64,000 bases of DNA from Thalassoroseus pseudoceratinae (GTDB lineage Bacteria; Planctomycetota; Planctomycetia; Planctomycetales; Planctomycetaceae): contig NZ_JAALXT010000002.1 of the NCBI RefSeq assembly GCF_011634775.1, positions 62,001 to 126,000 of the forward strand. Reading direction: 5' to 3'. The notes beneath the pieces are model-generated. The model had not been told where the DNA came from and did no database searches. It worked only from the letters and a program-made list of their open reading frames with translations. A program made the position numbers and the translations under genes. This document shows, in pieces, positions 18,615-28,042 of this stretch (the first letter of the stretch is position 1; each line of letters begins with the position of its first letter).

Positions 18615-19628
18615 ATGGTCGCTACTGTTCTTCGTCCGTATATTTTGGCCTGTCTCGCAGTGACTTGCGGGACGCTTTTCTCGGGGTGCGACTTTGATGC
18701 CGTCGAGTTGGCCATCAAACGCAAGGCGAAGGAAGTTGTCAAAGACGCCCTGAAGCCAAAAACCGATCAACCACAGCAGACAGCGTCAACCGATGGTTCA
18801 CCAGTTCTGAAGTCGGCGGACTCGCTGACGGTCGCGTCGTTCAACATTCAGGTCTTCGGTCAAAGCAAACTCGAAAACCGCAGGGCGACGGAAATTTTGG
18901 CGCAGATCGTGCGACGTTTCGATGTCGTTGCGATTCAGGAATTGCGGTCGAAACAGCAGGACGTGATTCCCCGGTTTCTGTCACTCGTGAACAGCGACGG
19001 CTCCAAGTATGATTACGTGATCGGTCCGCGGTTGGGGCGAACATCCAGCAAGGAACAATATGTGTTCGTGTATGATACGAACCGTTTGGAAGTGGTTCCG
19101 CAGTCGGTCTACACTGTGAACGATCCGCAAGATTTGTTGCACCGCGAACCATTGGTGGCGACGTTCCAAGCCGTGGGGGTTGCCAATCCGTTTCGGTTTA
19201 CGCTCGTCAACATTCACACGGACCCGGACGAAGTCGATTATGAAGTTGATGCGTTGGCCGATGTGTTCGTGCAGGTTCAGCAGGACCGAATTCGCGAAGA
19301 CGACGTGATTCTCTTGGGCGACTTGAACGCCGACCCGTATCACCTCGGTCGACTCGGGAAGTTGCCGTCGTTGGTGGCGGTGATCTCCGGTGTGCCGACC
19401 AACACACGGGGCACGAAGACCTACGACAATCTGATCTTCGACAGTCGCTCGACCGTGGAATTCCAAGGCCAATCTGGTGTGCTGCGAATGGCTGACGAAT
19501 TCGGTCTGACACTCGAAGAAGCTCTGGAAGTCTCCGACCACGAACCGGTCTGGGCGGCGTTCTCGATCACCGAAGGTGTCAGCCACGGTCGCCAAGCTGG
19601 CAACGAGCCGGTCGAAATGTTCCGCTGA
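18615..19628 (+). CDS. Lipoprotein with endonuclease/exonuclease/phosphatase domain
   Basis: This 337-residue protein starts at ATG 18615 and has a lipobox at TLFSGC, so it is probably lipid-anchored. Residues ~75-315 match the DNase I-like endonuclease/exonuclease/phosphatase fold: ASFNIQVFG at the start, VVAIQELRS with the catalytic Glu, LVNIHTDPD, ILLGDLNADP and finally SDHEPVWAAF. These carry the usual metal and catalytic Asp, Asn, Glu and His. Substrates in this family range from DNA to phosphoesters and lipids; an extracytoplasmic nuclease is plausible but not proved. It has no obvious operon partner. Confidence 0.85.
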   Translation: MVATVLRPYILACLAVTCGTLFSGCDFDAVELAIKRKAKEVVKDALKPKTDQPQQTASTDGSPVLKSADSLTVASFNIQVFGQSKLENRRATEILAQIVRRFDVVAIQELRSKQQDVIPRFLSLVNSDGSKYDYVIGPRLGRTSSKEQYVFVYDTNRLEVVPQSVYTVNDPQDLLHREPLVATFQAVGVANPFRFTLVNIHTDPDEVDYEVDALADVFVQVQQDRIREDDVILLGDLNADPYHLGRLGKLPSLVAVISGVPTNTRGTKTYDNLIFDSRSTVEFQGQSGVLRMADEFGLTLEEALEVSDHEPVWAAFSITEGVSHGRQAGNEPVEMFR

Positions 19629-19715
19629 CAATGCTCCGGTTTTTCGATGAACAGGCGTGCTGGCATTGTCCTGCCTAGTAGTGCGGTTCACCAGCACATC
19701 GCCCGTCGACTCAAG

Positions 19716-19790
19716 CACCGCTGGACGAGCCTGCAGTGGCACACTTAGCGTGGGCATGCATGGATAATCGAACGTCGCTGACCCATGCCC
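19716..19790. repeat. Degenerate palindromic intergenic repeat plus hairpin
   Basis: The stretch beginning caccgctggacgagcc (19716) pairs imperfectly with cagtggc (ccgctg/cagtgg) and reads HRWTSLQWH in one frame. It resembles the short palindromic element with HCWTSQQWH-like translation that I recall from other planctomycete genomes. A second inverted repeat, gggcatg (19752-19758) with catgccc (19784-19790), follows. It lies between the 3' ends of two convergent genes. The link to a known repeat family is from memory. Confidence 0.4.
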
Positions 19791-19884
19791 TAACAACATT
19801 GAGGGTTACGTGAGTGCTCGTCACCATATTCAGCAGAGTCACGGCTGAAATGTTGCGTCAGGCAGCAACTCGATTGGTAAACGA

Positions 19885-22371
19885 TCAGTCCTCATCCAGT
19901 AAGTCGCCGCCGAATTCGTCGGCGTCTTCGTCGAGGTCGGTGAGGGCGTCGGCGGTTTCTGCTTCGGCTTCACCTTTGACGGGGTCGGCTTGGTTCTTGG
20001 CGGCTTCGATAGCTTTGTCGGTGCTTTCCGGATCGACGCCGCGACAGCTTTCGGTCACGCGGTCGGCGATGTCTTGCAGTTCGGCTTGCCACTCTTTGGG
20101 ATCCATGCCGGGCGGCGTGACTTGCTGAAACTCACCGCATAGCAGAATCAGCCGCAACAGATGCCGAAAGACCATGCCCTCTTGTTTGGTCAATTCGTTG
20201 GAGCGGACGAACAAATCGAAGTCGCCGCCGAGCGAAAGCAAGTCCCCCGCGACCCACACACCCATCGTGCGGACGTCTTTCACACCAGGGAATTCGGAAT
20301 CGAACAGCAGTCGCAACTTGTCGCCGAGCGTGGGGGTCCAACGTTCTTCGAACGGGAGTTCGCGTTTTTCGTCGTCGGTTTTGAACGCTAACTGTTCGGC
20401 GGTGGCCAGTCCGCGTTGGATGAGTTCGTTATCGAGATATTCTGTCGCCAGCGGTCCCCGGGGAAGATCTTCCGGCACGCGGACGTGTCGCCGCATCGAA
20501 CCCGGCATTTCCAACACACTTTCCAGAGCCTGGATGCGTTCAATCGGATCCGCCTTCGCGAGATGATCGACCAGAAACGATCCGTAAATCGGATTAATAC
20601 TGCGAAACGCGAGCAACTGAGAGAGTTTCTCTGTCGGGTGCGCGAACTTAGGTACGTACGCTTCGGCGTCGTCGTTTGGCGAGTCGGCCGGTTGGTCCTT
20701 CTTTTTCTTGGCTTCTGGTTTCTTCGTTTTGCCTTCGTCTTCGCGAGCTTCTTGGATGAGTGCCCCAAGCAAACCCTGAGTAGCGGGTGGTTCTTCCGGT
20801 TCGGGTTGCTCGTTGGTTTCTGTTTTCGCGACGACCGTCGGCGGCGGTTCGGGCGGTGCCGGTTCCAATCGGACAAAACCGCCAGCCCATAGGGTTTTCA
20901 GCATCCGATTGAGTGCTTTCTGCGAGGTCTCCAATTGCTTATCGGTGAGCAATCGTTTGCTGATGACCTGCCGAATGCGTTCGACATCTGGCGAGAGTTC
21001 GAGCAAATACGCCAAGAGTCGCCACGGAAGTTGTCCACGACTGGCGAGTTTGCCGGGTGGTGCGGTGGTGAGTTTCTCGAACTGTTCTTCACTCCAATAC
21101 TGTTCGTTCTGCCGCCGCTTGGGCATCTTCTTCATGATGCGTTTGCGGGCTTTGATCAAGTTCGGGTCTTTGGTGTCTTCGGGGATCGTGTCGTGTTTTT
21201 CCTTCCAACGGGCGATTTTGACATCATCCTCGTGGGCGAGTGCGTACACGTATCCTTCCGTATCGAACTGCGGGCGACCGGCTCGACCGAACATTTGATG
21301 AGCGGAGCTGGCATCGATGACTTTTTTCTTTCCGGGCGGTCCTTTCAAAAGTGTCGTGAGCAACACCGATCGCGCAGGAAGATTGATGCCAGCGGCGAGC
21401 GTCTCGGTGCACACGCAGACGCTGAGAAGTTTCTTTTGAAAGAGGTGTTCGACGATCCGGCGATACTTCGGCAGCAACCCCGCGTGATGCACGCCCACGC
21501 CGCGAAGGAGGATCGTCTTCAATTTGGGACCAGCCCCATGCGAGAGGTCGTGCGTGTCGATTTCGGCAGCGAGTTGTTTCTGTCGATCACTGTCAATGAG
21601 CGATTTTCCGCGGAGTTGTTCCGCGACGCTCCAACACTGCTCGCGGTTGAAACAGAACACCAGAACCGGCGTGCGGCGGTCTTCGTCGTCGCCGGCAGCG
21701 ATGTCTTCGAGATGCTCATTCAACAACCGATCGCCGACCCACACATACTCCAACGGGACTTTCCGTTCGTGTCCCTGTACGAGTTGCAACCGTCGTCCGT
21801 GACTCTTCGCCAACCACACAAGAAAATCGACACTGTTGCCGACCGTCGCCGATAGCAACAATAGCCGCGTGTGTTTCGGCAGCAAGCCGAGCGAGAGTTC
21901 CCAGACGATGCCTCGATCGGGCGAGTTGAACGTGTGGAATTCATCCATCACCACAGCGGCGACATCTTCAAACTCAAAGCCTTCGGGATGCAGCAATCGA
22001 TTCAGCAAAATTTCCGCAACGACGCAGAGGATTTTCGCGTCGGGATTCACTTTGCGATTCCCGGTGATCAGCCCGACATCATCCGCGGAAAAGCCCCACT
22101 TCTCGGCGGACTCACAGAGTTCGTGATACTTTTGCTCGGTCAACGCGATCAGCGGCGTTGTCAGGTACGCTTTCTTGCCGGTGTGCAACGCTTCGAACAA
22201 GGCCGCTTCAGCGATCAACGTTTTGCCTGTGCCAGTCGGAGCACACACGAGCACGCCTTGTGAGTCGGTGAACCACGCCAAAAGCGCCTCCTCCTGAACC
22301 GGATACGGTTCGTAGGGGAGTTGTTCCAGGTACATCGCACAGAGGTCGTCTCGCGAAAGCGAATCGGTCAT
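19885..22371 (-). CDS. Ski2-like DEAD/DEAH-box helicase
   Basis: This 828-residue protein is a superfamily 2 helicase. Motif I is APTGTGKT, motif II DEFH (in VVMDEFHTF), motif III SAT (LLLLSATVG), motif V is [10 protein letters not shown] and motif [11 protein letters not shown]. The C-terminal ~400 residues hold a charged, Glu/Lys/Pro-rich linker and a helical domain. The chosen ATG at 22371 opens MTDSLSRDD; a TTG at 22428 is less likely. The Ski2-like class unwinds RNA or DNA (RNA exosome cofactors, DNA repair); the target here is unknown. The neighbouring genes give no hint. Confidence 0.88.
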   Translation of the reverse strand: MTDSLSRDDLCAMYLEQLPYEPYPVQEEALLAWFTDSQGVLVCAPTGTGKTLIAEAALFEALHTGKKAYLTTPLIALTEQKYHELCESAEKWGFSADDVGLITGNRKVNPDAKILCVVAEILLNRLLHPEGFEFEDVAAVVMDEFHTFNSPDRGIVWELSLGLLPKHTRLLLLSATVGNSVDFLVWLAKSHGRRLQLVQGHERKVPLEYVWVGDRLLNEHLEDIAAGDDEDRRTPVLVFCFNREQCWSVAEQLRGKSLIDSDRQKQLAAEIDTHDLSHGAGPKLKTILLRGVGVHHAGLLPKYRRIVEHLFQKKLLSVCVCTETLAAGINLPARSVLLTTLLKGPPGKKKVIDASSAHQMFGRAGRPQFDTEGYVYALAHEDDVKIARWKEKHDTIPEDTKDPNLIKARKRIMKKMPKRRQNEQYWSEEQFEKLTTAPPGKLASRGQLPWRLLAYLLELSPDVERIRQVISKRLLTDKQLETSQKALNRMLKTLWAGGFVRLEPAPPEPPPTVVAKTETNEQPEPEEPPATQGLLGALIQEAREDEGKTKKPEAKKKKDQPADSPNDDAEAYVPKFAHPTEKLSQLLAFRSINPIYGSFLVDHLAKADPIERIQALESVLEMPGSMRRHVRVPEDLPRGPLATEYLDNELIQRGLATAEQLAFKTDDEKRELPFEERWTPTLGDKLRLLFDSEFPGVKDVRTMGVWVAGDLLSLGGDFDLFVRSNELTKQEGMVFRHLLRLILLCGEFQQVTPPGMDPKEWQAELQDIADRVTESCRGVDPESTDKAIEAAKNQADPVKGEAEAETADALTDLDEDADEFGGDLLDED

Positions 22372-22500
22372 TGGGGGCACATCTGAGTTGGTAGTCGAAG
22401 AACTTTGCGTCACTCCGTGGTGTTTCAATTTGGTGCCACGGAGTTGCGGAGGATCTCGGGAAAATCTCGTAGGGATTTGGACGAACGATATCAGAAAACA

Positions 22501-23952
22501 TCAATCGATGGCCGGGATCGGGAACAATTTGCTTGGGGTGTGCTCGCGTTCCATGATGGCTTCGAGTTTGGCAAGGATGTCGGGGTGTTGGTCGGCGACA
22601 TCGTGAGCTTCGGCGATATCTTCGTCGAGATTGTAGAGCTGTGTTTTCAGCGGTTTCTTGTTGTTCTTGCGGAACAAATTCTCCCGCAACGCTTTCCACT
22701 TGCCCATGCGGACGGCTTGTTGACCGCCGTAGGACGGGAACTCCCAATACAAGAAACCTCGCGGTTGTTGGTCGTCGGTCTTGCCCATCAAGGTGGGAGC
22801 GAAACTTAGGCCGTCAATGTCTTTCGGAGCTTTGGTGCCGGTGAGTTCGGCGATCGTCGGCAGAAAATCCCAGAACGCGGCTTGGTGATCAGTCACAGTG
22901 CCGGCAGGAATGTGACCGGGCCAACGAGCAACCATGGGCACACGAATTCCACCTTCTTTCAGACTTCCCTTTAATCCCGTCATCGGTCCATTGGATTCGA
23001 AGAACTCCGAATCGGAACCGCCGAGGCGATTGTACGTCGGTCCGTTGTCCGAGGAGAAGAAGACCACGGTGTTGTCATCCAGATCGAGTTCCTCGAGCAA
23101 ACTCAAAATCTTGCCGACATCGCGATCCATATGTGAGACCATCGCCGCATAACCGGCTCGCGGTTTCGGATGTTGTAGGTATCCACGGTGTTTGTAGTCT
23201 TCCTCGGGGATGACGTCGGTGTACTCGTCGAGCGAATCCTGAGGGACTTGAATCGAGAGGTGGGGGATCGCGAACGGCAGATACACAAAGAACGGTTCGT
23301 CTTTTTTCTCACGGATGAAGTCGAGAGCCGTTTTGGTGAAACCATCTTGGGAGAACGTTTTGCCGTTCAGTGTGCGATCGTTGCCCGGTTGCGGGATTTT
23401 TTGATTGTTCCGCCATAGGAACTTGGGATAGTGATTGTGGGCATGAACTTGGCAATTGAAACCGTAGAATAAATCGAACCCCTGTTTGTTCGGATCGCCA
23501 GTCGTGCCGAAATGACCGAGCCCCCATTTTCCGGCGGCCATCGTGGCATAGTCTTTCTGCTTGAGGACTTCTGCAATCGTGACTTCCTCACTCGGAATAG
23601 GATTCTGACCGGGAAACTCCCAGCCGTTTTTTTCCTTCTCAGCAAGATATTCGGGCGTTTTCTTCGGGTTCCCATTGGTACGGATATAAGCGTGTCCGGG
23701 ATGTTTGCCGGTCATCAAGTTGCATCGTGACGGTGCACACACGGCGTTCCCAGAATAGAAATCCGTAAACCGAATTCCCTGCTCGGCGATGCTGTCGATA
23801 TATGGGGTCTTGATCCACTTTTGTCCATAGCAACCAAGTTCGTTCCAACCGAGGTCATCAGCCACGATCAATACAATATTCGGTGGACGTTCCGCGGCTC
23901 GAAGGGGAAGAGACACCAACAGCAAAACCAACAAGAGCAGACGAGATGACAT
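22501..23952 (-). CDS. Secreted sulfatase (formylglycine type)
   Basis: This 483-residue protein has a signal peptide ([19 protein letters not shown]) and the ATG at 23952 follows AAGG. It belongs to the alkaline phosphatase superfamily sulfatases: metal site VADDLGW, active-site CAPSR with Cys72 to be converted to formylglycine, then TGKHPGH, and the second metal site [10 protein letters not shown]. Such enzymes desulfate marine polysaccharides, a well-known planctomycete trait. No sulfatase-maturating enzyme or glycoside hydrolase is adjacent. It diverges from the propeller/di-haem gene. Confidence 0.95.
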   Translation of the reverse strand: MSSRLLLLVLLLVSLPLRAAERPPNIVLIVADDLGWNELGCYGQKWIKTPYIDSIAEQGIRFTDFYSGNAVCAPSRCNLMTGKHPGHAYIRTNGNPKKTPEYLAEKEKNGWEFPGQNPIPSEEVTIAEVLKQKDYATMAAGKWGLGHFGTTGDPNKQGFDLFYGFNCQVHAHNHYPKFLWRNNQKIPQPGNDRTLNGKTFSQDGFTKTALDFIREKKDEPFFVYLPFAIPHLSIQVPQDSLDEYTDVIPEEDYKHRGYLQHPKPRAGYAAMVSHMDRDVGKILSLLEELDLDDNTVVFFSSDNGPTYNRLGGSDSEFFESNGPMTGLKGSLKEGGIRVPMVARWPGHIPAGTVTDHQAAFWDFLPTIAELTGTKAPKDIDGLSFAPTLMGKTDDQQPRGFLYWEFPSYGGQQAVRMGKWKALRENLFRKNNKKPLKTQLYNLDEDIAEAHDVADQHPDILAKLEAIMEREHTPSKLFPIPAID

Positions 23953-24065
23953 TGTGTCGAACCTTTTTGGAAGTCGTGAACGCAAACTTGTCTCGGCAGA
24001 TGCTAACATAATGAGTTGCGACTTTGCAGAATGGGAGGCGATGAGATGAGGGAAGGACGGATAGC

Positions 24066-25814
24066 GTGAATCGGTTATTGATTTTTTTCTTCTGGATGAC
24101 AACCGGAACGGTTTGCTCAGCGCAGGTTTCGGCATCTGAAGACGTTTCCGATCGGGTGACGGCGAGACACCCTGTCGCTGCGGTGGTGTCGGCGGATGGC
24201 AGCGGCGTGTGGATCGCCAACCGACGTGGCGGTAGCGTCTCGCGGTTGGATTCGGAGCGATTGGAGGTCGTCGGCGAGTATCACATCGCTCGGGAACCAA
24301 CTGACCTACAGCGATTCGGTGATGAATACCTCGTCACCGATTTCCAATCGCACGAGCTGATTGGCTTCCAAGTTCGAGACGAAACGCCGATTGTGCGGTT
24401 CCGGGTGCCGGTTGCGAAGTATCCGGTGCGAGTTGCGGTCGAGGAACAACGTAGCCTGGGATTTGTAACGTCGTTGTGGTCCCGGCGGCTGAGTGTGGTC
24501 AATTTGGACGCCAACCCGCCCAACGTTTTGAAGACGATCGATTTGCCGTTCGCTCCCGAGTCGCAAACCTTTTTGGATGATAATACGCTGGTTGTCGCGG
24601 ATGCGTTCGGTGGACGGTTGGCGGTTGTCAGTTGTGATGACTGGCAAATTCGTGCGATTCACGACATCCCGGCTCATAACATCACGGACATGATCGTGCG
24701 GGATGGGCGGTTGTGGCTGACGCATCAAATTCTCACCGACACCGCACACACGACCGCTCAGAACATCCGCTGGGGTGTGTTGATGACGAACGCCGTCCGG
24801 TCGTTGGCGATCACCGATTGGATTGATCCCGAAAGCAATATCCTCGAAGACAGCCGACTGGTCCGTCTGGGCGGTGACATCGGCGGTGGGGCCAGCGATC
24901 CCGAAGCGTTAGTGCCGTTCAAGGACGATTGGCTGGTCTGCTTGGGCGGCATCGACAAACTTGCGATCTGTTCGCCGGATTGGAATGCGGTGCAACGTCT
25001 TTCGGTTGGTTCGCGTCCGGTGGAGGTGATTGTCGACTCAAAACATGATCGGGCTGTCGTGCTGAATCAACTATCGGATTCGATGACGATTGTCGATCTC
25101 GCGGAACAAGCTGTCATCAAGACGGTTCCCCTGGGGCCGCCGCGAACGTTGTCGGCGAAGGATCGGGGCGAACGGTTGTTTCATTCCGGTCGGTTGTCGC
25201 ACGTGGGGTGGATGAGTTGCCAGTCGTGTCATCCCGATGGACACACCAACAACGGTTTGGCGGACACGCTCGGCGATGGTGCGTACGGCGATCCGAAACG
25301 CGTGCTCTCTCTCGGTGGCGTTGCGGACACGAATGACTGGGCCTGGAACGGTTCGGTTCGGGAACTCACCGAACAAATGCGGAAGTCCGTCGAAACCACC
25401 ATGCGGGGCGGTACGATCACCGCTGAAACCGCTGGCGATTTGGCGACGTATTTGTTCACCCTCGACTTTGCACCATCGCTGATCGACGCTCGCGATGCGC
25501 GAAACGATCCTGACATCCAGAAGCAGATTGAAAAAGGACGGGCGGTTTTTCAATCCCAGGGATGTGCGGAATGTCATGTGCCGTCGTTCACCTACACGAC
25601 CGACGGTGCGTACGATGTTGGTCTGCACGACACGGTTGGCAATCGCAAGTTCAGCCCGCCCTCGCTGCGGGGCGTGAGTCAACGCGATCGGTGGTTGCAC
25701 GATGGACGAGCGACATCGCTAGAGGAAGTCTTTTCGGAATGGCACCACCAACTCGAAACTCCGCTTAATCCGGAGAATCTGCGTAATCTAGTGGTATTTT
25801 TACAAAGCCTGTGA
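24066..25814 (+). CDS. Secreted beta-propeller protein with di-haem cytochrome c C-terminus
   Basis: The GTG at 24066 follows GGAAGGA and gives 582 residues with a signal peptide ([14 protein letters not shown]). Residues ~40-350 form a YVTN/WD-like propeller ([35 protein letters not shown]). The C-terminal ~220 residues resemble the MauG/cytochrome c peroxidase group with two haem sites, CQSCH (from Cys385) and CAECH (from Cys500). A redox-active, propeller-linked peroxidase-like role is inferred. It lies head to head with the sulfatase, 113 bp apart, so a shared promoter region is possible. Confidence 0.82.
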   Translation: MNRLLIFFFWMTTGTVCSAQVSASEDVSDRVTARHPVAAVVSADGSGVWIANRRGGSVSRLDSERLEVVGEYHIAREPTDLQRFGDEYLVTDFQSHELIGFQVRDETPIVRFRVPVAKYPVRVAVEEQRSLGFVTSLWSRRLSVVNLDANPPNVLKTIDLPFAPESQTFLDDNTLVVADAFGGRLAVVSCDDWQIRAIHDIPAHNITDMIVRDGRLWLTHQILTDTAHTTAQNIRWGVLMTNAVRSLAITDWIDPESNILEDSRLVRLGGDIGGGASDPEALVPFKDDWLVCLGGIDKLAICSPDWNAVQRLSVGSRPVEVIVDSKHDRAVVLNQLSDSMTIVDLAEQAVIKTVPLGPPRTLSAKDRGERLFHSGRLSHVGWMSCQSCHPDGHTNNGLADTLGDGAYGDPKRVLSLGGVADTNDWAWNGSVRELTEQMRKSVETTMRGGTITAETAGDLATYLFTLDFAPSLIDARDARNDPDIQKQIEKGRAVFQSQGCAECHVPSFTYTTDGAYDVGLHDTVGNRKFSPPSLRGVSQRDRWLHDGRATSLEEVFSEWHHQLETPLNPENLRNLVVFLQSL

Positions 25815-25974
25815 TCGTTTCGGAAAGAAACTCAAGTTGCATCCGGAAAGCCAAGTGCGTGCAGCATAATCGCACGGTATGGTGTTGACTGAAACCATCA
25901 AATACACGTCTTCGTGGTGACCAGGTGGAAAGCCGGACCGACCCGTTTTTCGACCGAATGAGCTACGGAGGATC

Positions 25975-26895
25975 TTGGATCAACTTCCCATGACAAGAAC
26001 CGAACTGATTGCCGCCGCTTACACGCCGATGTGTGCCGACGGGGCGTTGAATCTTGATTCCGTCGAACCGATGGCGGAACATTGTTTGGCGACCGAGGTG
26101 GATGGCGTTTTCATCGCTGGGAGCACTGGCGAATGTCATTCACTGACGTTGCCGGAGCGAATGGCCCTCAACGAGCAATGGGCGAATGTGGCTCGCGGGA
26201 CCGAACTGCAAGTCATTTCGCATGTCGGGAGCCACTCGCAGCCCGATGCGATCGAACTGGCACGTCAATCCAGCGAATTGGGACTGACGGCAATTTCCGC
26301 GGTGGCACCATCATATTTCAAACCGGCGAGTGTGGCCGACTTGGTCGATTTCATGAAGCCCGTCGCCGCCGCTGCCGAGGATTTGCCGTTTTACTATTAC
26401 CACATCCCACCGATGACCGGTCTGACGTTGTCGTTGCCTGAGATTGCCCAACGATTCCGAGAGGAAGTCCCCAACTACGCCGGCTACAAATTCAGCAGCA
26501 CGGACCTGGAATTGCTTCAACTCACGCAAGCCGTCGACCCGAATGCCAAGGTGTTCTTCGGGACCGATCAAATGTTGATTGCGGCATGGATTTTTGGTGT
26601 GCGGGCAGCCGTTGGCAGCACGTACAACTTTGCAGCGCCGCTCTACCGACGGATTCTCGATGCCTGCGAACGCGGCGATTTGGAAACCGCTCGGCACGAG
26701 CAAGGGCTTTCGGTGCGAATGGTCGATGCCATGCGAAAGACCGGTTTCTTGGGAACATCGAAAGCCTTGATGAAGCATTTGGGCGTCGATTGCGGACCGA
26801 TCCGCTCGCCATTGGCGAACGTCGATCCGGCGAAGATGGGACCGATCATCGAAGAACTTGAAGCGATGGACGTGCTGGCTCCGGCATTTCGCTAA
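25975..26895 (+). CDS. Dihydrodipicolinate synthase/N-acetylneuraminate lyase family aldolase
   Basis: This 306-residue TIM-barrel aldolase carries the substrate motif GSTGE, the active-site tyrosine in FYYYHIPPMTG and the Schiff-base lysine Lys172 in AGYKFSS. The IPPMTG segment resembles N-acetylneuraminate lyases more than DapA, so a sialic-acid or related sugar-acid lyase is possible; DapA is the alternative. Start choice is uncertain: a TTG at 25975 sits three bases after GGAGG, while an ATG at 25990 is eighteen bases away. No partner gene for sialic acid use is near. Confidence 0.85.
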   Translation: MDQLPMTRTELIAAAYTPMCADGALNLDSVEPMAEHCLATEVDGVFIAGSTGECHSLTLPERMALNEQWANVARGTELQVISHVGSHSQPDAIELARQSSELGLTAISAVAPSYFKPASVADLVDFMKPVAAAAEDLPFYYYHIPPMTGLTLSLPEIAQRFREEVPNYAGYKFSSTDLELLQLTQAVDPNAKVFFGTDQMLIAAWIFGVRAAVGSTYNFAAPLYRRILDACERGDLETARHEQGLSVRMVDAMRKTGFLGTSKALMKHLGVDCGPIRSPLANVDPAKMGPIIEELEAMDVLAPAFR

Positions 26896-27092
26896 ACCAA
26901 GTTCGGAATCGCGGCGGTGTGTGTGGCGTTTCGGCAACCATTTTTAGGATTTTGTTGATTTCGGACGACACGTGTGAATTCTCGACCTATGTTTCCATGA
27001 CGGAGCTGATGCTGCGACGGAGCGTATCGAGACCGTAATCCCGGTTTGCACTTCCGACGACCTCGACAAACCTTTCGATGGAGCTTCTTTTG

Positions 27093-27329
27093 ATGTTCAA
27101 CCTCGCTCGTAAGCTGTTCAACGACGAAGCCGGCTACATTATGTCGGCGGAACTGGTTCTGATTGGAACGATTGTCACGTTGTCTTTGGTGGTCGGTCTT
27201 TCGGAGATTTCGTTCGCCGTCAACAACGAACTGCACGACGTTGCCAACGCCTACAACGCACTCAGCCAAGATTCCGATTCCCGCTACTTGGAACCGCTGG
27301 GCGACTCCTACGCGGAAGCGGAATATTAA
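27093..27329 (+). CDS. Flp-like small pilin
   Basis: This 78-residue protein has a short basic N-terminus with DEAG, a glycine cleavage position and a hydrophobic helix containing Glu (YIMSAELVLIGTIVTLSLV). This matches the layout of Flp/type IVb pilins, in which Gly is cleaved and a conserved Glu lies a few residues later. The ATG at 27093 is preferred; an ATG at 27078 adds MELLL without changing the domain. No tad locus genes are present, so assembly machinery would be elsewhere. The start of the Flp match is inferred from the pattern. Confidence 0.6.
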   Translation: MFNLARKLFNDEAGYIMSAELVLIGTIVTLSLVVGLSEISFAVNNELHDVANAYNALSQDSDSRYLEPLGDSYAEAEY

Positions 27330-27473
27330 GACACTGCGATCGGAATCCGGTGGAAATGGCCTGTCGGCTGGAAATTCGTGAATGGCCTTCTACAATGGAC
27401 GGCTAATTAGCCCCCTTATTTGAAATGGGGGGTCTGTTTCGCTGACCGTCTGTCGTTTCCCCGCGGGATTTCC

Positions 27474-27764
27474 ATGGCCAAGAAGAAAGCCAGTCGAAAA
27501 AAGGGGTTTGCCCTCGGCACTCCGGTTCGCGTTCGTCCGGGAATCACGGCCCCTGAATTTCCAGATGTCGAATGTGCGGGTTGGACCGGTGTGGTTCGCG
27601 ATACGATCGGAAAGAAATCCGATCCTCAGTACGTCGTCGAGTGGGACGACGCCACGATCAGTGCGATGCCGGACGGCTACGAACAACAATGTGAAGAGAA
27701 AAACCTGTTGTTTTCGATGTCTTGTTTCACCGAAGCACAACTGGAGCCGATTCCAGAGTCGTAA
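27474..27764 (+). CDS. Small hypothetical protein with SH3/KOW-like core
   Basis: This 96-residue protein starts MAKKKASRKKGFALG and continues GTPVRVRPGITAPEF, then WTGVVRDTIGKK and YVVEWDDATI. The pattern of short strands resembles SH3-like or KOW-like barrels used in RNA or protein binding. The ATG at 27474 follows GGGA. No family was recognised. It stands alone between the pilin and the cyclase gene. Confidence 0.65.
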   Translation: MAKKKASRKKGFALGTPVRVRPGITAPEFPDVECAGWTGVVRDTIGKKSDPQYVVEWDDATISAMPDGYEQQCEEKNLLFSMSCFTEAQLEPIPES

Positions 27765-27930
27765 ATATATTAAGATGAAAAGATGTCGGTTTCGATCGTC
27801 TGACTCGTCTTCAGCGGCGACGACAACGAGTGGTGTTGTGTTCCCTCGGTTGTCCCTGCTTGAGATCAGCCATCGCAACCGGCCGGTATTTTTCGGGTTT
27901 CGAGAATAGCCAACTTGTGAAACTGTTTTC

Positions 27931-27956
27931 GTGTGATCACAATGGGCGGATCACAC
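27931..27956. promoter_or_regulatory. Operator-like inverted repeat upstream of the cyclase gene
   Basis: The arms gtgtgatc (27931-27938) and gatcacac (27949-27956) form a perfect 8-bp inverted repeat with a 10-base spacer. The left part also holds the 10-bp palindrome tgtgatcaca. The half-site tgtga...tcaca resembles CRP/FNR-family sites, although the usual 6-base spacing is not kept. It lies 86 bases before the TTG start of the cyclase gene. Confidence 0.45.
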
Positions 27957-28042
27957 ACAGACATGGCGGGGATGTTTGAATCACGATTGCGATGGACGCG
28001 CAACGAAGGGAACAATGAAGCCGTTCCCACGGAGGGAAACCG

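Noticed and set aside
22501-23952. Could the sulfatase be the missing STM4013 partner
   Set aside because: It has a signal peptide and CAPSR of secreted sulfatases and lies about 7 kb away from the radical SAM pair.
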